Shown piece by piece: positions 7,990-17,545 of a DNA stretch of 42,969 nt (position 1 is the stretch's first letter; each line of letters starts with the position of its first letter). Made by a program: the position numbers and the translations under genes. A model generated the notes under the pieces. The model saw only the letters and a program-made list of their open reading frames with translations. It had not been told where the DNA came from and searched no databases. The stretch comes from CBFIDA01 sp965661085. Lineage in GTDB: Bacteria > Pseudomonadota > Gammaproteobacteria > Comchoanobacterales > Comchoanobacteraceae. The stretch covers positions 1-42,969 of the forward strand of contig CBFIDA010000011.1 in assembly GCA_965661085.1 (NCBI GenBank), read 5' to 3'.

Positions 7990-8601
7990 TCATTTGATCT
8001 TGGGCAGATGAGCACGCTGATTCAACCATTGACATGTCAACACAGCAGTGACCTGCGCATCATACAATGCTGAATGGGCTTCTTGTGCATCGAAAGCAAT
8101 GCCGGCTTTGGCCAAAATGCGTGCCAAAACGGTTTCACCATACCAAAATGCCCCCATCGTTGCAGTATCAAAACATGTAAAGGCATGAATGGGCAATTTA
8201 TGTTGACAACGTTGTGCTGCGGCCATCAGAAAGTTCAGGTCAAAATGCGCGTTGTGCCCCACCAAAATGCCACGATGACAATGATGACGCTCCAAATATG
8301 GCTTCAAACCTGCCGTCAATTGGGTGCACATATTGCTTTCAGAGATGGCACCACGAAATGGATGATCTGGATCGATGCCATGAATGGCCATGGCATCTGG
8401 ATCAAGCCGACTGCCCTCAAAAGGCTGCACATGAAAATGTAAAGGCTGAGCCATTTGCCAACCTTGATCGGCATCGTATTCAAGGGGAATGGCGGCCACT
8501 TCAAGCAGCGCATCGGTCTGAAACCGAACGCCACCTGTTTCAACATCAAATACAATGGGCAGCAAGCGCGCCAAATGATGGGCCTGCTTTGGATGAACCA
8601 T
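7990..8601 (-). CDS. rnt: Ribonuclease T
   Basis: RNase T is the DEDDh 3'-5' exoribonuclease that trims 3' ends of tRNA and other stable RNAs. The 203-residue product has the signature residues D19 and E21 in VFDVETGG, D121 in GHNAHFDLNFL, and H176 and D181 in HSALYDAQVT. The length matches the family. ATG 8601 is chosen because AGAGG lies 8 bases upstream; an upstream in-frame TTG (8619) would overlap that site. It is the last gene of a same-strand run esterase-gltX-xthA-rnt, 59 bases after xthA. Confidence 0.95.
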   Translation of the reverse strand: MVHPKQAHHLARLLPIVFDVETGGVRFQTDALLEVAAIPLEYDADQGWQMAQPLHFHVQPFEGSRLDPDAMAIHGIDPDHPFRGAISESNMCTQLTAGLKPYLERHHCHRGILVGHNAHFDLNFLMAAAQRCQHKLPIHAFTCFDTATMGAFWYGETVLARILAKAGIAFDAQEAHSALYDAQVTAVLTCQWLNQRAHLPKIK

Positions 8602-8660
8602 GATCAAAACCTCTGACAATCAAGACAAACAATCAACCTTCATGTTAACACATGCATCCA

Positions 8661-9458
8661 TCAATGTGCATCACAACCATGCTCAAAAACAGCGACCACT
8701 GGCGCATGATCAGAAGGCTTGTCCCATGTACGTGGTGTGGCATCAATGTGACAACTGTGGCAACGCTGCGCCAAAAACGCATTGGCCAAAATCAAATCAA
8801 TGCGACATCCATGGTTGCGACGAAAAGCACCCGCACGGTAATCCCACCAACTGAATCTCTGATCTGGCGTCATGCCCATTTGCATGCTCAAATCCGTCAT
8901 CCCAGCAGCCAAAAGATCCTGGTAATGTTGACGCTCTGGTGCACTGGCTAAGACTTGATTTTGCCAAACCATTGGATCGTAAGTGTCCTCATCATATGGA
9001 GCAATGTTGAAATCTCCCAACATGACCAAAGGCTCAGAACGCTTTAACGCGGCAGCGGTCCATGCTTGTAGGGCATCCAACCATGCCAGTTTATAATGGT
9101 ATTTGTCTGACCCCACTTCTGAACCATTGGGCACATAAACACACACCACCTGTATGCCTGCCACACGCACCGATAAAAACCTTTTCTGATCACCTGGTGC
9201 ATGCGGCAGGATTTTGATGCCACGTGTCTCAAATTGCCTTCGTGACAAAATGGCCACACCATTGTAGGACTTTTGACCACAAAAGACACTCTGGTAGCCC
9301 AGTTCCAAGAAAGCTTCGACTGGAAACAAATCATCGGTCATTTTGGTTTCTTGAAGCGCCAAAACGTCAACGGGGTTGTCTTTGAGCCATGCCACCACAT
9401 GGGGCATGCGTGCACGCAGCGAATTGACATTCCAGGTTGCAATCGAACAAGTTTCCAT
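8661..9458 (-). CDS. xthA: Exodeoxyribonuclease III
   Basis: This is the AP endonuclease and 3'-5' exonuclease of base-excision repair. The 265 residues show the EEP-fold motifs in order: TWNVNSLRAR (N10, N12), LQETK with the metal-binding E37, GDFNIAP with D149 and N151, the WWDYR segment near 204-208, and SDHAPV with D250 and H251. The length matches E. coli XthA (268). It starts 9 bases after the gltX stop, so it is translated from the same message. Confidence 0.95.
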   Translation of the reverse strand: METCSIATWNVNSLRARMPHVVAWLKDNPVDVLALQETKMTDDLFPVEAFLELGYQSVFCGQKSYNGVAILSRRQFETRGIKILPHAPGDQKRFLSVRVAGIQVVCVYVPNGSEVGSDKYHYKLAWLDALQAWTAAALKRSEPLVMLGDFNIAPYDEDTYDPMVWQNQVLASAPERQHYQDLLAAGMTDLSMQMGMTPDQRFSWWDYRAGAFRRNHGCRIDLILANAFLAQRCHSCHIDATPRTWDKPSDHAPVVAVFEHGCDAH

Positions 9459-9467
9459 CTGCCACCC

Positions 9468-10955
9468 TCAGGTTTGTACTGCCTGCATGGCAGTCAAGCA
9501 TGCTTTGGCTCTTTCTTGTAACACTTCGGTTGCAATCAAGGGTGCAGCTTTTCGAACATCGGCGCCTTGTGACACACCCAGCACGGCGATACGCAACGGC
9601 ATGAACAATGTCTTGCCTTTGACATCCAGCGCCTTCTGGATGGCTTTCAGCCAATCCACCACCATCTCATGGGTGGGATAAGGCACATCACAGGCCTCCA
9701 AAAACGACAACCACATCGTCACCACGGCATGGGTCTCAGGCCAAGCCATGGCCTCTTGTGTGTCGGCCATCGGTTGCCACGGTGTGGTGGCCAGATAACG
9801 CTGCATGGCTGTGACCATGTCATGCAACACGACAAGCTCGGTACGCAACAGCTGTGTGATGCCCATTTCCCACCAGGTTTCCTGAGGCCATTGACAATTG
9901 GCCTGTTGCAGCAATGGCCTGACCAGCTCAAACAATGCCGAATCCGACAACTGACGGATGTGGTTGGCGTTGATCCATGCCAATTTTTGCCGATCAAAAA
10001 TGGGCGCGGCCGCATTGAGATGTTTGGGAGAAAATGCATCAATCAACTGCTGTTTGGTGAAAATTTCTTCCTTGGTTTTGGACGACCAACCCAACAATGC
10101 CATGGCATTCAAAAGGCCCTCTGGCAAAAAACCCTCTGCCCGAAAGGCATCACAACTGACAGCCCCCTGGCGTTTGCTGAGTTTTTTCTTATCTTCACCC
10201 AGAATGATTGACAAATGCCCAAATGCAGGCGGCGTGACGCCCAACGCATCATAAATCATCAACTGACGCAATGTGTTGGGGAGGTGTTCTTCGCCCCGAA
10301 ATACATGCGTGATGCCCATTTTGGCGTCGTCGACAGCACAACAAAAGTTATAAACAGGCATGCCGCATGAGCGCAAAATGACAAAATCACCCACCATATG
10401 ACTGGGCAATGTGACCGAGCCTCGCACCATGTCCTCAAAAACATAGGCAGACTGTGTCGCATCGCACCTGAAACGCACAGTGGCTTTTTCTCCAGCTGCC
10501 AAACGTGTTTGGGCATCGGCCAAAGAGAGATCTCGGTAAGGACTTTGCAATTGATAAGGCTGGCCTGCCGCCATGGCGGCTTCTTTCTGGGCCGTGATTT
10601 CTTCGTCGGTCAAAAAGCAGTGGTATGCCAGGCCTGTCTCCAACCACTGTGCTGCGATGGCTTGATAGATGTCCAAACGTTGACTTTGCCGATATGGGCC
10701 ATGAGCACCTTGATCCACCAGTGTTTTTGGATCTGGCCCCTCGTCCCAATCCAATCCCAGCCACTGAAGATCACGGATTTGAGCACGCAATGCCTCTTCG
10801 GTGCTACGGGCTTGATCGGTATCTTCGATACGCAATATAAAATCACCACCATGGTGTTTGGCAAACAAATAATTGTAAAGGGCTGTGCGTGCACCACCAA
10901 TGTGCAAAGAACCGGTTGGGCTGGGTGCAAAACGCACGCGTACAGGTTGAGACAT
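9468..10955 (-). CDS. gltX: Glutamyl-tRNA synthetase
   Basis: This class I aminoacyl-tRNA synthetase charges tRNA-Glu. The 495-residue product has PSPTGSLHIGG (HIGH-type motif at 18-21) and KKLSKRQG (KMSKS-type motif at 258-262), with the catalytic Rossmann domain followed by the helical anticodon-binding domain. AAGGAG for its ATG lies inside the end of the upstream esterase gene, and only one base separates that gene's stop from this start, indicating translational coupling. Whether it also charges tRNA-Gln cannot be judged from this window. Confidence 0.97.
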   Translation of the reverse strand: MSQPVRVRFAPSPTGSLHIGGARTALYNYLFAKHHGGDFILRIEDTDQARSTEEALRAQIRDLQWLGLDWDEGPDPKTLVDQGAHGPYRQSQRLDIYQAIAAQWLETGLAYHCFLTDEEITAQKEAAMAAGQPYQLQSPYRDLSLADAQTRLAAGEKATVRFRCDATQSAYVFEDMVRGSVTLPSHMVGDFVILRSCGMPVYNFCCAVDDAKMGITHVFRGEEHLPNTLRQLMIYDALGVTPPAFGHLSIILGEDKKKLSKRQGAVSCDAFRAEGFLPEGLLNAMALLGWSSKTKEEIFTKQQLIDAFSPKHLNAAAPIFDRQKLAWINANHIRQLSDSALFELVRPLLQQANCQWPQETWWEMGITQLLRTELVVLHDMVTAMQRYLATTPWQPMADTQEAMAWPETHAVVTMWLSFLEACDVPYPTHEMVVDWLKAIQKALDVKGKTLFMPLRIAVLGVSQGADVRKAAPLIATEVLQERAKACLTAMQAVQT

Positions 10956-10956
10956 G

Positions 10957-11646
10957 TCAAACTCCTTCGGCGGGTGCAGTGATCAATGGCTTCAGCCATT
11001 GCAAAAAGGCCTGTAGAATCTCTGGGGTGATTTCATGTGCCATGTGTGTGGTTTCGGTCACCAGATTTGGGCATCCAAGCGTCATCAAAGTGGCTTTGGA
11101 GCGCTCAAAAAAACGCAAAGGCACCACCTGATCTGCCGTGCCATGGCCCAGCCAAATGGGCAATGTGGGCGCAGACTTGCGTTGTGTGACTTTGGCCCGT
11201 TGTGGCAAATATCCTGAAAAACAAGCCACCCCAGCCAAAGGCTCGGGGTGATGCAATGCTGTATGCAAGGCCAATGCGCCCCCTTGCGAAAAACCACACA
11301 CCACACAGCGCGATGGTGGCACGCCTTGTCGCCCCAAATCGGTAATCATGTTGGTGATGGTGTTGCGTGCTTGTTCTAAGCCCTCAGTGTCTTCTTTGGC
11401 ACGTTCGGACACCTCATACAAATCAAACCATGCGGGCATGACCATGCCCTGATTTAAAGTGACCGAACGTTGCGGCGCATGTGGGAACTGCCACAACAAT
11501 GCGGCATCGGGCAAGCGCGCTTGCAACCAGTGTGCAAGTGGTATGAGATCATGGCCGGATGCCCCCAGGCCATGCAAAAAAATCACCGCATGGGTGGGAT
11601 GCTCGGATTGAAGCACTTCGTGGGTCTTGTGGTGGATGTGTTGCAT
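10957..11646 (-). CDS. Alpha/beta-hydrolase, carboxylesterase/lysophospholipase family
   Basis: The 229-residue protein belongs to the phospholipase/carboxylesterase (EstB, acyl-protein thioesterase-like) family. Visible features are FLHGLGASGHD (oxyanion region, 23-33), the nucleophile elbow GFSQGG with S120, the acid D172 in HGTADQVVP and H204 in THMAHE. The usual substrates are short acyl esters or lysophospholipids in the cytoplasm; there is no signal peptide. ATG 11646 is preferred over the TTG at 11652, although neither has a strong ribosome site. It is the first gene of the run leading into gltX. Confidence 0.9.
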   Translation of the reverse strand: MQHIHHKTHEVLQSEHPTHAVIFLHGLGASGHDLIPLAHWLQARLPDAALLWQFPHAPQRSVTLNQGMVMPAWFDLYEVSERAKEDTEGLEQARNTITNMITDLGRQGVPPSRCVVCGFSQGGALALHTALHHPEPLAGVACFSGYLPQRAKVTQRKSAPTLPIWLGHGTADQVVPLRFFERSKATLMTLGCPNLVTETTHMAHEITPEILQAFLQWLKPLITAPAEGV

Positions 11647-11727
11647 GCGCAAACCAGTTAAAATGTTGCCATGCCCAGCATAAACACTTTACGCCCTTGG
11701 TGCAAGCTGTTGCGCCACGCCACCACA

Positions 11728-12750
11728 TCACGGGGTACGGCCAATTTTTTCATCATCTGATATGGACTCAGATGGCGATGTAGACTCCGATATCGATGTT
11801 GATGCCGGAGGCAAAGGCGCTGGTTGGTTTGGACCATGATGCATCGATGCAGATCTTATGGGCAACTTCTGATCAGTCTTGGCAGGCGACGCCGAAAATT
11901 GCCAACCACACATGGCCAATAAGGCTTTGATCCTGTCGGGCCGATAGGTGCATGATGTGGGCAGTGGTGTGAATCCGATTTTTGCATGCATGCGCAGATC
12001 GTTGTCTGACCACACATAGCTGATTTTAACGGTTTGTTTGTGCTTGGCGCTGTACCCAAACCGCGCCGACAAACGCGTCATGAAATTTGATTTGGGCTGT
12101 GCTGAATCGACCAAAGCATGTTCTTTTTGCAGCGTGATCGACACACCGTTGTCTTGAGATGTGGTTTGAATGCACTGGATCCGCTGTGCCCCTTTCTGAA
12201 AAACTGCATCGCCATCCGCATCCTTTTGCTCGAGTCCCGATTGCAAAACAAACAAATTGACCGGAAACAGGGTCACAGGCAATTTCAGCGTGTTGCCTTG
12301 TGTGGCCAAAGCAAGTGCCAACGTCAATGCGCGCTTTGCCTTGGGCTTGGTTTGCAAAGCCAATTTTTGCATGACCACAAGCATGTGCAGCATTTGATCC
12401 ACACCCGGCTCAGACATGACAGCGTTGAGGTTTTTAAAATTTTCATGTCGCGTCAAAGCCTCCAGCCAAGCCACTTGATTGGCATCTGCACCAGGCTGTT
12501 TTGCCTCTTGCGCTATGGCCAACTTCACCTGTGCCATCTCATGCTTTGTGGCACCTTCTTGAATCCCAAATCGCTGCATGATGCTCTGGAAGATGGGGCA
12601 TAGCGCAGGTGCAATACCGGATTGGAAGGTGCGGATGGCTTCATTGACACCAGGGGCCGTTTGTACATTCACATCGTCCAGTGTTTTAAAATCCACCCTT
12701 GCCTCGACAGAGATTTCAGGTCGAGCGTATTGTTTGTATTCTTTTTGCAT
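11728..12750 (-). CDS. Unknown cytosolic protein with disordered C-terminal tail
   Basis: I do not recognise this 340-residue protein. It has no signal peptide or membrane segment. Residues about 30-160 look helical (Ala, Leu, Gln and Met rich). Residues about 160-275 look more beta-rich, with segments such as TVKISYVWSD. The last 55 or so residues are low-complexity Pro, Ser and Glu. An N-terminal folded part with a polar, acidic-serine C-terminal tail is common in type IV secretion substrates, but it is not diagnostic. The start ATG has only an A-rich leader. The gene is divergent from the unknown 586-aa gene across 132 AT-rich bases, so the two may share regulation. Confidence 0.68.
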   Translation of the reverse strand: MQKEYKQYARPEISVEARVDFKTLDDVNVQTAPGVNEAIRTFQSGIAPALCPIFQSIMQRFGIQEGATKHEMAQVKLAIAQEAKQPGADANQVAWLEALTRHENFKNLNAVMSEPGVDQMLHMLVVMQKLALQTKPKAKRALTLALALATQGNTLKLPVTLFPVNLFVLQSGLEQKDADGDAVFQKGAQRIQCIQTTSQDNGVSITLQKEHALVDSAQPKSNFMTRLSARFGYSAKHKQTVKISYVWSDNDLRMHAKIGFTPLPTSCTYRPDRIKALLAMCGWQFSASPAKTDQKLPIRSASMHHGPNQPAPLPPASTSISESTSPSESISDDEKIGRTP

Positions 12751-12882
12751 TTTGTCTTTTCTTTTTTTATCATTATGATTGTACTATATTTTTATGAATT
12801 TTGTATGAAAGCGATGCTTTCAGATTGCTTTAAGGTGGCTGTATTAAAATGATCACAAGCAGTAAGAAAAGAGTCAAACAAC

Positions 12883-14643
12883 ATGATGGATGAAAAACAC
12901 ACCACCAGCGAAGCTGGCAACCCAATGCACATCACCATCCAAGGGAAGATGCCTGAACAATTCGATACCTTGAAAGATGAGGGTAAACTAAAACCAAAAT
13001 TCGCAACTCTTTTTGATCAATTTCACAATGATCATAAGCGTGCGGGTGCCCTGCCATCCAACCCCAAACCTTTCCTGCACGCACTCATCAAAAACGCTGG
13101 TTTTAGACCAAAACCAATATCTGAAGACAAAAGCGCACCTGGTGCACCTACGACCGAGGCACCTTGGTTTGATGAGAAGTCTGATGCATCTGAGCTGATT
13201 GAAGCATTGTGCAATCATGTTGCAAAGAAAGATGTTTCAGCACAATCTGATGCTTATCAAAAACTGCACGCCAACTTGTACAATGGCATCCATCAAGGTG
13301 GGGCGTTACATTATCATACTGTACCAACACCATTACATTGGCTTGGAATTAATCCCAACACCACGCAAGAGTCGTGGAATATGAAAAACAAAGATGCCAG
13401 CACCTACAGCGTTTGCAAAACGCACATTTTTAAATCGTTGGAAACACACGACAATAGTGATCTGGTCACGACGACCTACCCATGCCAAACCACTCTTGAG
13501 GTATCGATTCCCGAGAATGGACCCATTGAATGGACGCACCACCTTAAACTCAATCTGCCCAATCGTATACGTTTTAGCGATGCGCAAATCAAAGATTTCA
13601 TCAATAAAACTTATGAATTCTACACAGGTCATCATGACCTGAAGATCAAAGTCAATAAGTCAGTCAGTGCACCCTACAGCAATCTAGAGATCTCTGTTTT
13701 GGTACTCGGTGTCATGAGTACACTGTTGGGTCTTTTCGTCCTTATGGTTGCCATGCTCCCTCAGTATTTGGGCTGGTTGGCCGTGCTGGCACCCGCCGGT
13801 TGGCCTCTGGCGGTGGTGGGCCTTTTGGCATGCATGGTGGTCCTTTACCTGCATCCACATGGCACCAATACTGTGTCTGTTACAAACCCAAATAATTCAG
13901 CAGTCAAAGAAATGAAGGCACCATCCGGTGAATTGGATCAAGAGAAATTAAAGACTATTTTTGTTGACGCTAATCCATTCATATACGCAACTGGGGTCGA
14001 TTTCGACAAACCAGTAAAAAAGCAGAGCGGTGAAAGTTTCGAGGATAAGGAGTTAGACCAAGCAATTAAAGAAGATATATCGCGCTTATTCCCTAGAAAT
14101 GAACCCATGCAAAAAGTACAACATCGTCTGATCTGCTTTATCTTGGGCAAGCTTGGTATTCAACAACCCACAGAATCAATCACCACAGTAGAAGCATACA
14201 ACAATTTTCTTGAAATTGAACAAAGTAAAAAAAATCTTGTCCGACGGGTTTTCTACCACACAACAGCTCAAATGGGCAAACTATTTCTTAGGAGCGCTAC
14301 ATTTGTATGGCCGAAGAAAGGCAAAGCCTTATTCCATTACCCTTCTAAAGATATCCTCTTGACAGACAGCAAGAACTTGAAGATATCGGAACCGAAATCA
14401 GCCATAGAATCAAAAGAATTAACAAATCAAAGCACAGGTGAACCGCCAGAGGCATCGGATTTTACATTGCATGGTCGTACCTCATGTCAACTTAACAAAA
14501 TGGCGGAATCGTCGACAACCCAATATTCTCTCACATTCCCATGGCGCTACGAGCTAACGCACAAGCCAAACAAAGACACCTGTGAATTTTCACTCACTGC
14601 GAGGATTGACACGCCACAAGCAACCACGCCACAAAGCCATTGA
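12883..14643 (+). CDS. Unknown 586-aa protein with central two-helix membrane hairpin
   Basis: This protein matches no family I know. Residues 1-265 are soluble with mixed helix and strand. Residues about 268-291 and 296-324 form two adjacent hydrophobic helices joined by a tight LPQYLGW turn. Residues 325-586 are soluble, charged and Lys-rich. A membrane hairpin inside a large soluble protein fits an effector that sits in a host or inner membrane. The next gene downstream (14664-15656) is a decayed homologue of residues about 60-330. ATG 12883 and ATG 12886 are both possible, with a weak ribosome site. Base composition becomes more AT-rich in the C-terminal third. Confidence 0.72.
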   Translation: MMDEKHTTSEAGNPMHITIQGKMPEQFDTLKDEGKLKPKFATLFDQFHNDHKRAGALPSNPKPFLHALIKNAGFRPKPISEDKSAPGAPTTEAPWFDEKSDASELIEALCNHVAKKDVSAQSDAYQKLHANLYNGIHQGGALHYHTVPTPLHWLGINPNTTQESWNMKNKDASTYSVCKTHIFKSLETHDNSDLVTTTYPCQTTLEVSIPENGPIEWTHHLKLNLPNRIRFSDAQIKDFINKTYEFYTGHHDLKIKVNKSVSAPYSNLEISVLVLGVMSTLLGLFVLMVAMLPQYLGWLAVLAPAGWPLAVVGLLACMVVLYLHPHGTNTVSVTNPNNSAVKEMKAPSGELDQEKLKTIFVDANPFIYATGVDFDKPVKKQSGESFEDKELDQAIKEDISRLFPRNEPMQKVQHRLICFILGKLGIQQPTESITTVEAYNNFLEIEQSKKNLVRRVFYHTTAQMGKLFLRSATFVWPKKGKALFHYPSKDILLTDSKNLKISEPKSAIESKELTNQSTGEPPEASDFTLHGRTSCQLNKMAESSTTQYSLTFPWRYELTHKPNKDTCEFSLTARIDTPQATTPQSH

Positions 14644-14663
14644 TCAGAAAAAATAGGGGTCGC

Positions 14664-15656
14664 ATGATACGACCATCATCATACGCCCGGACCAATGCAC
14701 ACGAGAGTGTCATCTCCTGGCGTAAAAAATTACACACTCTGATCCAAAATACTGGGCTTTCAGACATCACCTGTACTTTGACTGTATCTCATACCTTGCC
14801 CCATCAGGGTGAAGAAGCGCCACATGGTGTCGATGGAAAGTGGTATTATGAAGAGAAACGCAATGACTTTCAGGACAAATTGGTTGACTGGGCAAAGTCT
14901 ATATTGTCTACCAAAAGCCCCCTGGTGTATCCAGGTGACCTGTACAATGATATCGCGCGACCTGTTTTACAGCGTATCCGTACGGGTACACAAGCATATC
15001 AAAGCATCATAGAAAACCCCGATCATAAATCAAAATGCCCTACGGTTACAGTCAAGACCATGCGACCAAAATACGCGCATGATTAACCTGCAAACATCAC
15101 ATCCGAACAAACCTATACAAAGCATAAGGAAAACCAATATTGTGTGCGTTTGAAGCTCAAGTTGACAAACTTAAGATGTTGGTGCTCAAAAAACATTAGG
15201 CCGCTGCGTACCATCATAGAATTTATTCAAAAACACCAAAAAAACATGCAAAACAAAGCGACCTTGCGTTTCGATGTTTTGGAGTCGGAGGCCCAGAGAA
15301 CACATGCCTCTGCTGCACAGTGATGGCGCAATGGTAGCCTGATTGTGGCATGTGGTGTGTTGATGTTGGTTTGTTGGACAGGTTGTCAACCGAACATCTT
15401 ACCATACTGGCTGCAGGCCATCAGCTTTGGCATGCCGCTGGTGCCGATCATATTGATGGTGGTTGCCTTATGCATTGCGCATGTGGGCGAGCGATATGCG
15501 CAACATCATCTTCAAAGGGTACAAAATATGACTGACAGTATGGGGGCATTGAGAAGTTGCATCACTCAAGCACCAGATTTGTTGAAACGACGGGTTACCC
15601 TCAAAGTCACATCTTTGAGCAATGAAGAAAACAATGGCCAATCACCAGCGCCATGA
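14664..15656 (+). pseudogene. Decayed tandem paralogue of the 586-aa gene, two in-frame stops
   Basis: One reading frame runs from ATG 14664 (AGGGG upstream) to TGA 15654-15656, broken only by TAA at 15084-15086 and TGA at 15321-15323. Read through, its 330 codons follow the N-terminal 330 residues of the neighbouring protein: LHTLIQNTG against LHALIKNAG, KWYYEEK against APWFDEK, CPTVTVKT against CQTTLEVS, VRLKLKLTN against HHLKLNLPN, then two hydrophobic helices with LPYWL against LPQYL. No frameshift is needed. The C-terminal half is missing. The 140-residue first segment and the 103-residue last segment (possible GTG start 15345) could each still be translated. Recent duplication followed by nonsense mutation is the simplest reading. 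Confidence 0.75.
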
Positions 15657-15661
15657 TCATA

Positions 15662-16084
15662 TCAACTGCGTTTGCGTTCTCTGATGATGCGAAGCTGAGC
15701 GGAAGCTGCAGACAATTCGGCCAATGCGGTTGAATAATCCATACGGCTGTGCGCCTCTTGAATTTTCTTTTGTGCAGCCTGCTCGGCTTCCATGGCAGCG
15801 GCCTCATCCAGATCTGCAGCGCGCAGACCTGTGTCGGCCAGAATGGTGACACAGTCAGGCTGAACCTCAATGATGCCACCTGAGACATAAAATTGCTCCA
15901 TTGCGCCATCTTCACGTTCAATCGAGACAGCCCCTGCAGTCAAGGGTGCCAACAACTGTGCATGACCAGGCTCAATGCCCAGATCACCGAGTGCATCGCG
16001 TGCTGTCAGACGGCGAACCTTGGCAGAGTACAGCGCCGATTCGGCGCTGACAATGTCGAGTTGAATCAATGAAGATGTGCTCAT
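15662..16084 (-). CDS. atpC: ATP synthase F1 subunit epsilon
   Basis: The 140-residue epsilon subunit forms part of the central stalk and regulates ATP hydrolysis. The N-terminal beta-sandwich is recognisable by LDIVSAE, LGIEPGHAQLL and FYVSGGIIEVQPDCVTILAD, followed by the C-terminal helical pair (about 90-140). The length matches the family. It is the last gene of the ATP synthase operon and ends only five bases from the convergent pseudogene. CGGAG lies before the ATG. Confidence 0.96.
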   Translation of the reverse strand: MSTSSLIQLDIVSAESALYSAKVRRLTARDALGDLGIEPGHAQLLAPLTAGAVSIEREDGAMEQFYVSGGIIEVQPDCVTILADTGLRAADLDEAAAMEAEQAAQKKIQEAHSRMDYSTALAELSAASAQLRIIRERKRS

Positions 16085-16102
16085 GGCAATCTGCTCCGAG
16101 GG

Positions 16103-17521
16103 TTATAGGGCTTCTGCTTTCTCTTTGACTTCTTCAATCGAGCCAATCATGTAAAAAGCCTGTTCTGGATAAGCATCGTATTCACCGGCCAACAAAGCTT
16201 TGAAACCGGCAATGGTGTCTTTGAGATCAACGTATTTGCCTGGTGTGCCTGTAAACACTTCAGCCACAAAGAAAGGCTGAGACAAGAATCTTTGAATCTT
16301 ACGTGCCCGTGTGACAATCAACTTGTCTTCTTCTGACAGTTCGTCCATCCCCAAAATGGCAATGATGTCTTTCAGTTCTTGATAACGCTGCAATACGGCC
16401 TGAACACCACGCGCCACTTGGTAGTGCTCTTCACCAATCACCAATGGGTCCAACTGACGTGATGTCGAATCCAATGGATCAATGGCAGGATAAATGCCCA
16501 ACTCAGCAATTTGACGTGACAACACGATGGTCGCATCCAAATGTCCGAACGTGGTTGCAGGTGAAGGGTCGGTCAAATCATCTGCTGGCACGTACACGGC
16601 TTGCACCGATGTGATCGAACCAGATTTGGTGGAAGTGATACGCTCTTGCAACGCACCCATTTCTTCAGCCAATGTGGGCTGATAGCCCACCGCAGATGGC
16701 ATTCGGCCCAACAGTGCCGACACTTCTGTACCGGCCAACGTGAAGCGATAAATGTTGTCGATGAACAAAAGCACATCACTGCCATCGTCACGGAACTTTT
16801 CAGCGATGGTCAGACCGGTTTTAGCAACACGCAGACGGTTCCCTGGTGGCTCATTCATCTGCCCGTAAACCAGGGCCACTTTGTCCAGCACACTGGCGTC
16901 TGCATTGGTGTCGTCGGAGACTTTGGCCTCTTTCATTTCATGGTAGAAGTCGTTGCCCTCACGTGTGCGCTCACCAACCCCGGCAAACACAGAGTAACCA
17001 CTGTGCTCAATGGCAATGTTTCGAATCAGCTCAAGCATGTTGACGGTTTTACCCACACCAGCACCACCAAACAATCCGACTTTACCACCCTTCTTGACAG
17101 GGGCCAACAAATCGATGACCTTGATGCCTGTCACCAGGATTTCATCACTGGGTGCCAGCTCCAAAAATGTGGGCGGTTTGCGGTGAATGGAAGCGCGCTC
17201 TTTTTCTCCAATGGGGCCTGCCTCATCGATGGGCTCACCCAAAACATTCATGATCCGGCCAAGTGTTTCTTTGCCCACGGGCACCTGAATCGGCGCACCG
17301 GTGTTTTCAACGGTTTGATGACGCTTTAAACCATCGGTCACACCCATGGCAATGGTGCGCACAACGTTGTTGCCCAACTGTTGCTGCGTTTCAAGGACCG
17401 TGCCACTTTCAGTGACCTTCAACGCATCATAAACCTTAGGCACTTGGCCTCCCTCAAATTGAACGTCGACAACAGCACCCACGATTTGGATGATTCGACC
17501 GTTGTTGGTTTGACTTGTCAT
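16103..17521 (-). CDS. atpD: ATP synthase F1 subunit beta
   Basis: This is the catalytic subunit of F1. The 472-residue product has the P-loop GGAGVGKT (about 155-162), GERTREG, the Walker B region LLFIDNIYRFT and the C-terminal DELSEEDK segment that contacts gamma and epsilon. The length and all motifs are typical, so the enzyme should be functional. It is followed by atpC after 18 bases. Confidence 0.98.
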   Translation of the reverse strand: MTSQTNNGRIIQIVGAVVDVQFEGGQVPKVYDALKVTESGTVLETQQQLGNNVVRTIAMGVTDGLKRHQTVENTGAPIQVPVGKETLGRIMNVLGEPIDEAGPIGEKERASIHRKPPTFLELAPSDEILVTGIKVIDLLAPVKKGGKVGLFGGAGVGKTVNMLELIRNIAIEHSGYSVFAGVGERTREGNDFYHEMKEAKVSDDTNADASVLDKVALVYGQMNEPPGNRLRVAKTGLTIAEKFRDDGSDVLLFIDNIYRFTLAGTEVSALLGRMPSAVGYQPTLAEEMGALQERITSTKSGSITSVQAVYVPADDLTDPSPATTFGHLDATIVLSRQIAELGIYPAIDPLDSTSRQLDPLVIGEEHYQVARGVQAVLQRYQELKDIIAILGMDELSEEDKLIVTRARKIQRFLSQPFFVAEVFTGTPGKYVDLKDTIAGFKALLAGEYDAYPEQAFYMIGSIEEVKEKAEAL

Positions 17522-17545
17522 ACTATGCTCCTTCGCATCAATAAG

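Noticed and set aside
12826..12849. TTTAAG and ATTAAA half-sites between the 340-aa and 586-aa genes
   Set aside because: They resemble the PmrA-like half-sites but are 14 bp apart rather than 11 and lack the spaced TATGAT, so I do not call a site.
16601..17329. 242-codon plus-strand frame opposite atpD
   Set aside because: It is antisense to a highly conserved gene and reflects codon bias only.
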